Notes: generated from the sequence alone by a model not told the origin. 16,339 bases of DNA from Acidobacteriaceae bacterium (GCA_031274845.1 JAISPN010000289.1:1-16339); one strand, 5' to 3'; shown: positions 1 through 7,316, numbered from the stretch's first letter. Program-made: numbers and translations.

Positions 1-377
1 TCTGGCTTCGGCTGGCGAAACACGGCGGCTATACGGTCTTGCTCATCGCCGTGTCGCTCGTCATCGGCACGCTCGGATTCTGGCAACTGGCGCATCAGCC
101 GGTTGTCGATGCGCTGCTCAACACCGCGATGCTCTTGAGCGGCATGGGCCCGGTCGGGTCGATCGAGTCAACGGAAGGGAAGCTCTTTGCGGCGGCGTTT
201 GCGTTGTATGCGGGGCTCGTGTTCCTGTTGATGGGGGCGATTCTTATTGCGCCAGCTCTCCATCGCCTGTTGCACGCTTTTCATCTGGCTGCGCCAGAGC
301 GTCCGTCACATCACACGAAGGCGTCTCACGGAACGGCAGACGCGGGGCAAACAGAAAAAAATCCGTCGCAAGCGTGA
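1..377 (+). CDS. K+-channel-like small membrane protein, 3' part only
   Basis: The reading frame is open to the left edge (first whole codon at 3), so the N-terminus is missing. About 124 residues are visible. A first hydrophobic helix ends in VIGTLGFW, followed by VVDALLNTAMLLSGMGP, a second hydrophobic helix (KLFAAAFALYAGLVFLLMG) and a basic HRLLHAFHL segment. The order helix / amphipathic pore-like helix / G-x-G / helix is that of the M1-P-M2 pore of K+ channels, where GTLGY and TVGYGD occupy the same places. Here the filter-like triplet is GMG, not GYG. It is probably an inner-membrane protein. Ion conduction is inference, and it could be a non-conducting relative. The last ~28 residues are polar and low-complexity, and they overlap the convergent methyltransferase gene by 134 bp. 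Confident as a real gene, moderate on the channel assignment. Confidence 0.7.
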   Translation, partial: WLRLAKHGGYTVLLIAVSLVIGTLGFWQLAHQPVVDALLNTAMLLSGMGPVGSIESTEGKLFAAAFALYAGLVFLLMGAILIAPALHRLLHAFHLAAPERPSHHTKASHGTADAGQTEKNPSQA

Positions 378-1203
378 CATCGAGCGTCTCCAGCGCGGCG
401 ACGCGCTCGGCCGCGCTGTCCCGTTCGCCGCGGTACGTGCCACGCAGCATATTGAGGAGCGCGGCGCGATCGAGCCGGTGATGTTCGCGTGCGGTTGATC
501 GCTCGATGAGCGTGAACCGGTCCGCGTGTTCGTCGAGCAAGGCTGGCGCGCGATCGCGTGTCATGCCGTCGCCCAGAATCCGCTGACGCAACTCGATCAG
601 ATCGTCTTCGGCGGGAATCCCAATCAGCAATCGGCCGTGCGGTTGCAGGATGCGACGGCACTCCGCGGGGTTGCGGCGAGCATTGAGCGACATGACGAGC
701 GAGACGCTCCCGGAGGCGAGCGGCAGGCGCCTGTCGGCGTTGGCGACCACCCAGGTCAGATCGGGATAGTGACGCGCGGCCAGTGACATGGCGTCACGCG
801 AGAGATCGATGCCGACGCCAGCGATCCGGCCGACGCGCGCGAGCTGGCCAAGCGCGTCTCCTGTGCCGCAGCCAAGTTCAACGACGGCGGCATTCTCTCT
901 ATAGCCGGTCGCGGCGGCGTGGCGTACGAACGCCTGCAGGATGCCGCGGCCGATTCCCGCCGTCAGGAGCGCCGCGCGAGCCTCGACGGCCACACGCGGA
1001 TCACCTGCTGCTAACGATCGACGATCCTGCGGCTGCAGCAGGTTGACGTAGCCGGTGCGCGCGATGTCGAAGGCGTGACCATGCGGGCAAACGAACGCGC
1101 GCGGGTGGCGGACGAGTGGCGCGTCGCACTCTCGAACATTGCACGTCAGCGGAGGGACCGCTCCTGCGCGCTTATCGCCGCTCGTAGATGGTGGTCTTTC
1201 CAC
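244..1203 (-). CDS. rlmA: RlmA-type 23S rRNA (guanine-N1)-methyltransferase
   Basis: This is a SAM-dependent methyltransferase of the RlmA family, which methylates a guanine in helix 35 of 23S rRNA. The N-terminus has a zinc-finger pattern (TCNVRECDAPL, then FVCPHGH) followed by the family linker DIARTGYVNLLQPQDRRS. The Rossmann core follows: motif I VELGCGTGD, acidic end of strand 2 GIDLS, then RRILQPHGRLLIGIP. Family position (RlmA I, II or another branch) cannot be told. The start is uncertain. The GTG at 1203 is the nearest conventional in-frame start, but it overlaps the DUF411 gene by 32 bp. Family alignment and an AGGAG at 1165..1161 favour initiation near a CTG at 1149. It lies directly downstream of the DUF411 gene and is probably cotranscribed. 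The last ~29 codons are unconserved and overlap the convergent membrane-protein gene. Confidence 0.82.
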   Translation of the reverse strand: MERPPSTSGDKRAGAVPPLTCNVRECDAPLVRHPRAFVCPHGHAFDIARTGYVNLLQPQDRRSLAAGDPRVAVEARAALLTAGIGRGILQAFVRHAAATGYRENAAVVELGCGTGDALGQLARVGRIAGVGIDLSRDAMSLAARHYPDLTWVVANADRRLPLASGSVSLVMSLNARRNPAECRRILQPHGRLLIGIPAEDDLIELRQRILGDGMTRDRAPALLDEHADRFTLIERSTAREHHRLDRAALLNMLRGTYRGERDSAAERVAALETLDVTLATDFFLFAPRLPFRETPSCDVTDALAQPDEKRATGDGELAQ

Positions 1204-1624
1204 TCTTGTCGAACGCGACGATGGCGAACGGATCTTTCTGTCCGCCGGGCATTTCCATGCCGGGCGCGCCGATCGGCATGCCGGGGACGGCAATGCCGGC
1301 AATCGCCGGCTTCTCGCGCAGCATGCGCGACACGGCATCGGCCGGGACATGTCCTTCGACGACGAAGTTGCCGACGAGCGCGGTGTGGCACGACGCGGCG
1401 GACGGCGGGACGCCGTAGGTCCGCTTCACCTTGTCGATGTCGTCGACGTCCACCGTCTTGACGTCGAAGCCGTTGGCCTTCATGTGCGCGATCCAGTTGA
1501 GGCAGCAGCCGCACTCTGGCGACTTGTACACGACCATCTGCGGTTTGCTGCTCTTCGGCGCTTGCGCCTGAAGCCAGATACCGCCCGAGAGGATGACCGC
1601 CACGGCAAGAAGGAACGTACGCAT
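1172..1624 (-). CDS. Exported DUF411 metal-binding protein
   Basis: A 150-residue protein beginning with a Sec signal peptide (MRTFLLAVAVILSGG, probable cleavage near QAQA at residue 22). The mature part has the DUF411 hallmark SPECGCC (Cys38, Cys40, Cys41), a second conserved site SCHTALVGNFVVEGHVP (Cys79-His80), and the closing GIAVPGMPIGAPGMEMP stretch. DUF411 proteins are small periplasmic proteins often found beside copper-handling genes and presumed to bind metal through these cysteines. No copper gene is visible here; the partner is the downstream rRNA methyltransferase. ATG 1624 is preferred to an in-frame GTG at 1639 because the signal peptide begins there. There is no Shine-Dalgarno, but TACAGT ends six bases before the ATG, so the mRNA may be leaderless. 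Confidence 0.88.
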   Translation of the reverse strand: MRTFLLAVAVILSGGIWLQAQAPKSSKPQMVVYKSPECGCCLNWIAHMKANGFDVKTVDVDDIDKVKRTYGVPPSAASCHTALVGNFVVEGHVPADAVSRMLREKPAIAGIAVPGMPIGAPGMEMPGGQKDPFAIVAFDKSGKTTIYERR

Positions 1625-1630
1625 GCGTTT

Positions 1631-1687
1631 ACTGTACACCCGTGACGGGGCGATGGTTCACCATCGCCCTCCCGGCTGATGTACAGT
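1631..1687. promoter_or_regulatory. Nested inverted repeats in divergent control region
   Basis: ACTGTACA (1631-1638) and its exact complement TGTACAGT (1680-1687) flank a perfect 9-bp hairpin, GGGCGATGG-TTCA-CCATCGCCC (1648-1669). The region lies between the divergent DUF411 and DinB-like genes. Each outer arm contains TACAGT on the strand of the gene it faces: six bases before the DUF411 ATG, and 36 bases before the DinB-like ATG. The arms could therefore be mirrored -10 elements or halves of an operator. No good -35 is seen for either. Function is inference; the symmetry itself is exact. Confidence 0.5.
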
Positions 1688-1723
1688 GTCGGGGGTTCTT
1701 ACCCATATCTCTTGAGGAGACTG

Positions 1724-2380
1724 ATGATGATGCGTTCCCTGAGCCTGACAGCAGGCATGCTGCTCGTTGCGAGTGCCGCAATTGCGCAGCCGCCACCGGC
1801 CGGACAGCAGTTCACGCTGACGGCGAATTTGAATCGCGCGTACAGCGGTCTCAAATTGAACTTCACAGAGATGGCAGACAAGATGTCGGACGCGGACTAC
1901 GCGTTCAAGCCCGGCACGGCTCCTGAACTGCGCAACTTTGGACAGTTGCTCGGGCATCTTGCCAACGCGCAGTACGGATCGTGCGCCGCGATGCTCGGAC
2001 AGCCGAACCCCAACCAAGGGCACAATCTGGAAACCGAGCTCAAAACCAAGGCGGAGTTCGTGAAGGCGATGAACGATTCGTTCGCGCTCTGCGACCGCGC
2101 GTTTGCCGCGCTCAGCGAGCAGAACAAGGACGAAATGGTCGCGCAGGGACAGGGACAGATCTCGCGCGGCGCGCTGCTTGCCAACGTTGCGATCCACGGC
2201 AACGAGATGTACGGCACCGCGTCGGTCTACATGCGCGCGAAGGGGCTCGTGCCTCCCTCGACTGAACGCGCCCAGCAAGCGCCCGCTCGTGGCGCGCAGG
2301 GCGGTGGCGGTGGCGCGCCGGGCGGCGGCGGCGGCCGTCGTGGTGGCGGTGGTGGCGGTGGCGCCACGCCGGGTCAATAG
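1724..2380 (+). CDS. Exported DinB-like protein with Gly-rich tail
   Basis: About 218 residues. The start is one of three consecutive ATGs (1724, 1727, 1730) behind GAGGAG at 1714-1719. A Sec signal peptide follows (LTAGMLLVASAAIAQ). The mature region resembles the DinB/YfiT four-helix fold: an N-terminal helix (ANLNRAYSGLKLNFTEMADKM), GQLLGHLANAQYG with one putative metal-ligand His, and ANVAIHGNEMYGT with another. DinB-fold proteins usually bind a divalent metal with three His and some are thiol-dependent transferases; no activity can be assigned here. The C-terminal ~40 residues are almost all Gly, Ala and Arg (GGGGRRGGGGGGG) and are probably disordered. A hairpin follows the stop. Confidence 0.8.
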   Translation: MMMRSLSLTAGMLLVASAAIAQPPPAGQQFTLTANLNRAYSGLKLNFTEMADKMSDADYAFKPGTAPELRNFGQLLGHLANAQYGSCAAMLGQPNPNQGHNLETELKTKAEFVKAMNDSFALCDRAFAALSEQNKDEMVAQGQGQISRGALLANVAIHGNEMYGTASVYMRAKGLVPPSTERAQQAPARGAQGGGGGAPGGGGGRRGGGGGGGATPGQ

Positions 2381-2386
2381 CACGTC

Positions 2387-2413
2387 GAGGGTTCCCGCTT
2401 CGCGGGAACCCTC
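2387..2413 (+). terminator. Hairpin after DinB-like gene, terminator candidate
   Basis: A perfect 12-bp stem (GAGGGTTCCCGC / GCGGGAACCCTC) with a TTC loop begins 6 nt after the DinB-like stop. There is no T-run after it, so it is not a textbook intrinsic terminator. It may stop transcription weakly or protect the 3' end. It lies 18 bp before the next gene's start. Confidence 0.5.
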
Positions 2414-2431
2414 ATCACGGAGTACCTGCAC

Positions 2432-3211
2432 GTGAATCTGCAACTGACCGACAAGATTGCCATCGTCACCGGGGGGAGTCGCGGCCTTGGACTGGCGAGC
2501 GCGACGGCGCTCGTGCAGGAGGGGTGCCGCGTCACGATCTGCGCGCGCGGCGAAGCGCAACTCCTTGAATCGGCCGCGGAGCTTCGCGAGCGTGCGGGCG
2601 CCGACGAACGTGTGCTTGGCGTGGTTGCGGACGTGGCGACGGCGGAGGGAGTGCAGCGGGTGGTCCACGAGACCGTGACGCATTTTGGCGGGGTCGATCT
2701 GTTGATTAACAACGTCGGCCTCGCGCGCGGCACGAACATCGTCGAGACGACCGACGCCGAGTGGCAGGACGCGTTCGACCAGACGCTCTTTCCGGCCATC
2801 CGGGCCTCACGCGCGGCGATTCCCTACATGCGGCGGCGCGGCGGCGGCGTCATCGTGATGATTGCGTCGATCTGGGGACGCGAGTCCGGTGGCCGCATGA
2901 CGTACAACGCGGTGAAAGCCGCCGAGATCAGTCTGGCCAAGGCGATGGCGCAGCAGCTTGCGCGCGACAACATCCGCGTCAACAGCGTCGCGCCGGGGTC
3001 GATTTTGTTTCCGGAAGGGTCGTGGCATCGGCGTCAGCAGGAGGACCCGTCCGGGATTGCCGACTTCATCCTGCGCGAGCTGCCGTTCGGACGTTTCGGC
3101 CGCGCCGACGAAGTGGGCGATGTCGTCGCCTTCCTCTGTTCGTCGCGCGCCAGCTGGATTAGCGGCGCCTCCATCACCGTCGACGGCTGCCAGTCGCGGT
3201 CGAATCTCTAA
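2432..3211 (+). CDS. Short-chain dehydrogenase/reductase, FabG-like
   Basis: A 259-residue classical SDR, the usual length. It has the cofactor motif TGGSRGLG (13-20), NNVG (93-96, usually NNAG), catalytic Ser146 in the strand IAS, and Tyr158-x3-Lys162 (YNAVK). The C-terminus has the usual SGASITVDG. Members reduce or oxidise hydroxyl/keto groups with NAD(P)H. The ARG after the second strand (TICARGEA) is compatible with NADP preference, but the substrate cannot be told; automatic annotation as 3-oxoacyl-ACP reductase would be too specific. The start is GTG 2432, with GGAG at 2419-2422. It lies 51 bp after the DinB-like gene with a hairpin between, so it may be separately transcribed. Confidence 0.88.
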   Translation: MNLQLTDKIAIVTGGSRGLGLASATALVQEGCRVTICARGEAQLLESAAELRERAGADERVLGVVADVATAEGVQRVVHETVTHFGGVDLLINNVGLARGTNIVETTDAEWQDAFDQTLFPAIRASRAAIPYMRRRGGGVIVMIASIWGRESGGRMTYNAVKAAEISLAKAMAQQLARDNIRVNSVAPGSILFPEGSWHRRQQEDPSGIADFILRELPFGRFGRADEVGDVVAFLCSSRASWISGASITVDGCQSRSNL

Positions 3212-3227
3212 TACCCTCTTTCGCTTC

Positions 3228-3256
3228 TTGATCGCCTGTGAGAGGGCTGGTACGAT
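3228..3256 (+). promoter_or_regulatory. Promoter of mrfAB
   Basis: -35 TTGATC (3228-3233), a 17-bp spacer, and -10 TACGAT (3251-3256) preceded by TGG, an extended -10. The expected start of transcription (about 3263) is only ~3 nt before the mrfA ATG at 3266, and no Shine-Dalgarno is present, so the message is probably leaderless or nearly so. Confidence 0.55.
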
Positions 3257-3265
3257 CACCCGCTC

Positions 3266-5644
3266 ATGGCGAACCTGCTCTCGACGTTCATTGGCTCGCT
3301 GACGACACGTTCACGGCGTGACGGCGCGCTCGATGCGGCGCTCGATCGTCTCGCTCCGGGGCAGGGGCTCGATCGCGCGGATACACCCGATCTGCACGTG
3401 ACCGCGGTGCGCCGGTTGCCCGCCGTGGCCGCCGGCTACGCGCCGTTTCCAGACGCGTTGGACGAGAGACTGCGTGAGGCGCTCACGGCGCGCGGCGTGG
3501 AGCAGTTGTACGTGCACCAGGCGGAGGCCATCGCGCATGCCCTCGCGGGACGCAATGCCGTCGTCACGACACCCACCGCGTCCGGAAAAACGCTCTGCTA
3601 CAACGCGCCGATCCTGCACGCGATCCTGCAAGACCCGTCGAGCCGCGCGCTCTATCTCTTCCCGACCAAGGCGCTCGCGCAGGATCAGTTGGCGGAACTG
3701 CAGGGGCTGTGCGAGGCAATCGATCGCGCCACCGGCCAATCAATTGGCGCGTTCACCTACGACGGCGACACGCCGCAAGATGCGCGGCGGTCGATTCGCG
3801 GACGCGCGCAGCTCGTGCTGAGCAACCCGGACATGGTGCACTCCGGCATCCTGCCGCACCATCCCCGCTGGGCGAAGCTGTTCGAGAACTTGCGCTATGT
3901 CGTCATCGACGAACTGCACACGTATCGAGGCGTGTTTGGCAGCCACCTGTGCAACGTGCTTCGCCGCGTGCGGCGCATCTGCCGGCACTACGGGTCGAAT
4001 CCGGTGTTTCTCTGTTCGTCGGCGACGATTGCGAATCCGCGTGAATTGGCGGAGCGGCTCACCGAGCAGCCGTTCGAGCTGGTGGAGCAAAGCGGCGCGC
4101 CGCGTGGCGAGAAGTACTTCGTGTTCGTCAACCCGCCCGTCGTCAACCGTCAGCTTGGCATCCGCCGGTCGTATCTCGGCGAGACGCGGCGCGTCGCCGC
4201 CGAATTCCTCAAGCGCCAGTTGCAGTTGATCGTGTTCGCGCAAAGCCGGCTCGCCACGGAAATCTTGACGACCTATCTGAAGGACGATTTTGAGGACGGG
4301 GCGGGCGCGCCAGAGAAGATCCGTGGCTATCGCGGCGGCTATTTGCCGCAGCGCCGGCGCGAGATCGAAAAGGGGTTGCGTGACGGCGCCGTGCGCGCGG
4401 TCGTGTCGACCAACGCGCTGGAGCTTGGCATCGACGTCGGGTCGCTCGACGTCTGTGTGATGGCCGGCTATCCGGGCACGATTGCGTCGACGTGGCAACG
4501 GGCCGGACGCGCGGGACGCCGCGCCAGCCGTTCGGCGGCGGTGCTCGTCGCCAGCAGCGCGCCGCTCGATCAGTTCATCGTCCGCAATCCGTCCTTCTTC
4601 TTTGACGCCTCGCCGGAGCGCGCGCTCATCGATCCCGACAACTTGCACATCCTTGTCGATCACGTGAAGTGCGCGGCGTTCGAGTTGCCGTTTGCGACCG
4701 ACGAAATCTACGGGCGCCATGACGTGCAGGAGGTCTTGTCGCTGCTGGCCGAACAGGGGCTGGTGCACCGCTCCGTCGAGAGCGACGATCTCGACGCGCC
4801 AATGCCGCTTGGGACGTGGACGTGGACGAGCGAATCGTATCCAGCCAGCGCGGTCAGCCTGCGCTCGGTATCGTCCGACAACTTCGTGGTCGTCGATATC
4901 ACGCGCGAGCCCCGCGTGATTGGCGAAACCGATTTTGGCAGCGGGCCGTCGACGCTTCACCCCAAGGCGATCTACATCGTCGAAGGGCAGTTGTACCAGG
5001 TGGAGACGCTCGACTTCGAGGCGCGCAAGGCGTTCGTGCGCGAGGTCGAGTGCGACTACTACACGACCGCCATCACCTACTCGAAGGTGGCGGCGATTGA
5101 CACGTTTGCGGACGACTCGCCCCGCTCGCACGGCGAAGTTCATGTCGTGTCGCGCGTCGTCGGATTCAAGAAGATCAAGTTCTACACGAACGAGAACGTC
5201 GGATCGGGTGAGCTCGATCTGCCAGAGCAGCAGATGCACACCACGTCGTACTGGCTGACGATTCCCGCGGCGGTCATGACGGCGCTGCCGTACGACGCCG
5301 ACGATCGGCGCGACGGGATCGCCGGGTTGTCGTTTGCGATGAAGCAGGTCGCTCAACTGCTGCTGATGTGCGATGGACACGACATCGGCATTTCCATCGA
5401 CATGGAACTGGAGTGCCCGCGAATATTCGTGTACGACAACTATCCCGGCGGCATCGGGTTCAGCGAGCCGCTCTATCGCATGCACGGTGAACTGCTCGAA
5501 AGCACCAGGCGTCTCATCGCCGAGTGCGAGTGCGAGCACGGATGTCCCGGCTGCGTGGGGCCGGTGGGAGATACCGGCGCGCTTGCCAAGACGGCCGCGC
5601 TCCGTATCCTCGACCTGCTGTGCGCGCCAGCGTTGGCGGCATGA
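3266..5644 (+). CDS. mrfA: DEXH-box repair helicase MrfA (YprA/Hrq1 family)
   Basis: A 792-residue superfamily 2 helicase. Motifs in order: a Q-like VHQAEAI (83-89), Walker A TPTASGKT (102-109), motif II DELH (215-218), motif III SSATI (251-255), then ALELGIDVGS near 383 and QRAGRAGRR near 411. The C-terminal DUF1998-type domain has YDNYPGGIGFSEPLY and the cysteine cluster C754-x-C756-x3-C760-x2-C763, which binds zinc in this family. B. subtilis MrfA and yeast Hrq1 are 3'-5' helicases for repair of crosslink-type DNA damage, and MrfA works with MrfB in mitomycin C repair. The next gene is mrfB, overlapping by ATGA, which supports the assignment strongly. ATG 3266 lacks a Shine-Dalgarno but sits just after a good -10. 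Confidence 0.93.
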   Translation: MANLLSTFIGSLTTRSRRDGALDAALDRLAPGQGLDRADTPDLHVTAVRRLPAVAAGYAPFPDALDERLREALTARGVEQLYVHQAEAIAHALAGRNAVVTTPTASGKTLCYNAPILHAILQDPSSRALYLFPTKALAQDQLAELQGLCEAIDRATGQSIGAFTYDGDTPQDARRSIRGRAQLVLSNPDMVHSGILPHHPRWAKLFENLRYVVIDELHTYRGVFGSHLCNVLRRVRRICRHYGSNPVFLCSSATIANPRELAERLTEQPFELVEQSGAPRGEKYFVFVNPPVVNRQLGIRRSYLGETRRVAAEFLKRQLQLIVFAQSRLATEILTTYLKDDFEDGAGAPEKIRGYRGGYLPQRRREIEKGLRDGAVRAVVSTNALELGIDVGSLDVCVMAGYPGTIASTWQRAGRAGRRASRSAAVLVASSAPLDQFIVRNPSFFFDASPERALIDPDNLHILVDHVKCAAFELPFATDEIYGRHDVQEVLSLLAEQGLVHRSVESDDLDAPMPLGTWTWTSESYPASAVSLRSVSSDNFVVVDITREPRVIGETDFGSGPSTLHPKAIYIVEGQLYQVETLDFEARKAFVREVECDYYTTAITYSKVAAIDTFADDSPRSHGEVHVVSRVVGFKKIKFYTNENVGSGELDLPEQQMHTTSYWLTIPAAVMTALPYDADDRRDGIAGLSFAMKQVAQLLLMCDGHDIGISIDMELECPRIFVYDNYPGGIGFSEPLYRMHGELLESTRRLIAECECEHGCPGCVGPVGDTGALAKTAALRILDLLCAPALAA

Positions 5645-7020
5645 ATCCGGTCACGCTGCGCGAGCGTTTACGCCGGACGGTGGGGGGCGGCACGACGCAC
5701 GCGGCCGAAGCGCCGGCCTCCGCCACGCCGCGTGCCGAGACACGCGGCGATCGCGATCGACGGCTGGAAGAGACGCTTGGCGGCGAGTGGCGCGACGGCG
5801 AGGCGGGGCGTTCCTTCGTGGTGACGCGCCGCTTCGCTCCTGAGGCGCCGTACGGCCGGTCGCGCGTCGGCGCGTTCAGCGACACGCTGACGAGCGCGAT
5901 GCCCGCCATGCCGCTCGTTGGCGGTCCCGGCGCAAACGGCCCGTTGGTGTTCTTCGATCTCGAAACGTCAGGGTTGAGCGGCGGCGCCGGCACCTACGCG
6001 TTCATCGTCGGTTGCGGATGGTTCGACGAGGCGGGCGCGTTCGTCACGGAGCAGCATCTGCTCGTGAACGGCGGACACGAGCGGGCGATGCTCACCCATG
6101 TCGCGCGCGATCTTGCGCGCGCCGGCGCGCTGGTGACGTTCAACGGAAAATCGTTTGACGCGCCAGTCGTCGAGACGCGCTATCTGTTCCACCGGATGAC
6201 ATCGCCGTGCGCCGGGCGTCCGCACGTGGATCTCATCCACCCCTCGCGCCGCTTCTGGAGCGGTCTGTCGACGGACGGATGCTCGCTCATCGCGCTGGAG
6301 CGCGAGATGCTGGGCGTCGCGCGCGAGGGCGACGTGCCGGGCTTCGAGATCCCGGCGCGCTATTTCCACTACGTCCACTCGGGCGATCCGCGCCCGCTCA
6401 CCGCCGTCCTCGAACACAACCGCCTCGACCTGTTGTCGCTGGCCGGGCTCACGGCGCATCTCGTCAGTCTGGTCGACGCGGGGCCGATGGCCACGCGTCA
6501 TCCGCAAGAAGCGTTGGCGCTTGGAGGGGTCTACGAGCGGGCGGGCTTACTCGAACGGGCCGAGGCGTCGTACGAGCACGCGGTGTCGCAGTGCGTGGCG
6601 AGAGAAGCAGGAAGGATATCCAGATCCGGCGCGGATCGCGTTCGCGCGACGCACATCGAGGCGCTTCGCGCGTTGGCCGTGAGCGCCAGGCGCGAGCGCC
6701 GCTACGATCGCGCCGCGTCCTGGTGGCGCCAGTTGCTGGAATTGCCGTACTGCCCCCGGAGTCTGGCGGCTGAAGCAACCGAAGCGCTCGCCATCCACCA
6801 CGAGCATCGCGTCCGCGATCTCGCGGCGGCCCGGTGGTTTGCGTTAAAAACTCTGGAAACGTTGGAACACGTCGCGGAGGTGCCACGAGGCGACGCCGTG
6901 CGGCATCGCCTCGCGCGCATCGAGCGGAAAATGGTCAGCGAGCAGCGGCTGCGGTGTCCTTCTTCGCCTTGGCTGCCTTCTTTCGACTCTCCGACGTCTG
7001 GGCCCCGAACTTCTTCGTAA
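5641..7020 (+). CDS. mrfB: DEDD exonuclease MrfB (YprB, RNase H-like) with TPR-like tail
   Basis: A 459-residue protein whose ATG overlaps the mrfA stop (ATGA at 5641-5644), so translation is probably coupled. The RNase H-like exonuclease domain shows FFDLETSG (Asp106, Glu108), FNGKSFDAPVVETRY (Asp173) and HNRLDLLSL (His259, Asp263), a full DEDD metal site. The C-terminal ~150 residues are helical and TPR-like (LGGVYERAGLLERAEASYEHAV), as in B. subtilis MrfB, the exonuclease partner of MrfA in mitomycin C damage repair. The first ~100 residues are Arg-rich and probably flexible. The last ~28 codons after RLARIERKM are Pro/Ser-rich and overlap the convergent rpmE gene by 86 bp, so the tail is probably an unconserved extension. 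Confidence 0.9.
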   Translation: MNPVTLRERLRRTVGGGTTHAAEAPASATPRAETRGDRDRRLEETLGGEWRDGEAGRSFVVTRRFAPEAPYGRSRVGAFSDTLTSAMPAMPLVGGPGANGPLVFFDLETSGLSGGAGTYAFIVGCGWFDEAGAFVTEQHLLVNGGHERAMLTHVARDLARAGALVTFNGKSFDAPVVETRYLFHRMTSPCAGRPHVDLIHPSRRFWSGLSTDGCSLIALEREMLGVAREGDVPGFEIPARYFHYVHSGDPRPLTAVLEHNRLDLLSLAGLTAHLVSLVDAGPMATRHPQEALALGGVYERAGLLERAEASYEHAVSQCVAREAGRISRSGADRVRATHIEALRALAVSARRERRYDRAASWWRQLLELPYCPRSLAAEATEALAIHHEHRVRDLAAARWFALKTLETLEHVAEVPRGDAVRHRLARIERKMVSEQRLRCPSSPWLPSFDSPTSGPRTSS

Positions 7021-7195
7021 AACGTTCGACGCGGCCTTCGGTGTCGAGCAGCTTCTGACGTCCCGTAAAGAACGGGTGGCAGTTCGCGCAGATTTCAAGG
7101 TGCAGCTCGGGCTTGGTCGACCGGGTCTTCCAGGTGGCGCCGCAGGCGCAGCGAGCCTCAACCTCGTGATACTTCGGGTGGATACCTTCCTTCAC
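6935..7195 (-). CDS. rpmE: 50S ribosomal protein L31
   Basis: An 86-residue bacterial L31 of the zinc-binding (C+) type, with Cys16-x-Cys18 and Cys36-x2-Cys39 (ARCACG, EICANCHPFFTG), followed by the family's GRVERF. The start is GTG 7195: it gives the family N-terminus MKEGIHPKY and places AAGGAG (7207..7202) six bases upstream. An in-frame TTG at 7201 touches that Shine-Dalgarno and is unlikely. The C-terminus is a longer-than-usual Lys/Ala tail (RKKAAKAKKDTAAAAR), largely encoded opposite the end of mrfB. Confidence 0.96.
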   Translation of the reverse strand: MKEGIHPKYHEVEARCACGATWKTRSTKPELHLEICANCHPFFTGRQKLLDTEGRVERFTKKFGAQTSESRKKAAKAKKDTAAAAR

Positions 7196-7228
7196 AGCCA
7201 ACTCCTTCGAGACTTCCGGAAAACGTTC

Positions 7229-7257
7229 ATTATACCGGCAACCTCGAGAAGCACCAA
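7229..7257 (-). promoter_or_regulatory. Promoter of rpmE
   Basis: Reading the minus strand, a perfect TATAAT (-10, 7234..7229) lies 17 bp after TTGGTG (weak -35, 7257..7252). The predicted transcript would have a leader of about 25-30 nt carrying the AAGGAG ribosome site at 7207..7202. Confidence 0.6.
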
Positions 7258-7316
7258 CCGGGGCGGGGCGTCCATCGTGCCCGCGCGCGGCGTGGCGACT
7301 CAGTGAACCGAGGTGC

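Noticed and set aside
14..17. LSAC lipobox in the porin signal peptide (residues 14-17 of the protein starting at 8312) as evidence of a lipoprotein
   Set aside because: The protein has porin-type barrel strands and a good signal peptidase I site at VLA-Q just after; the lipobox is probably incidental. Positions given here are residue numbers.
3740..5539. Very long open frame antisense to mrfA
   Set aside because: High GC at third codon positions keeps the opposite strand free of stops. The encoded sequence is Arg/His/Asp-rich with no motifs, while the plus strand has every helicase motif.
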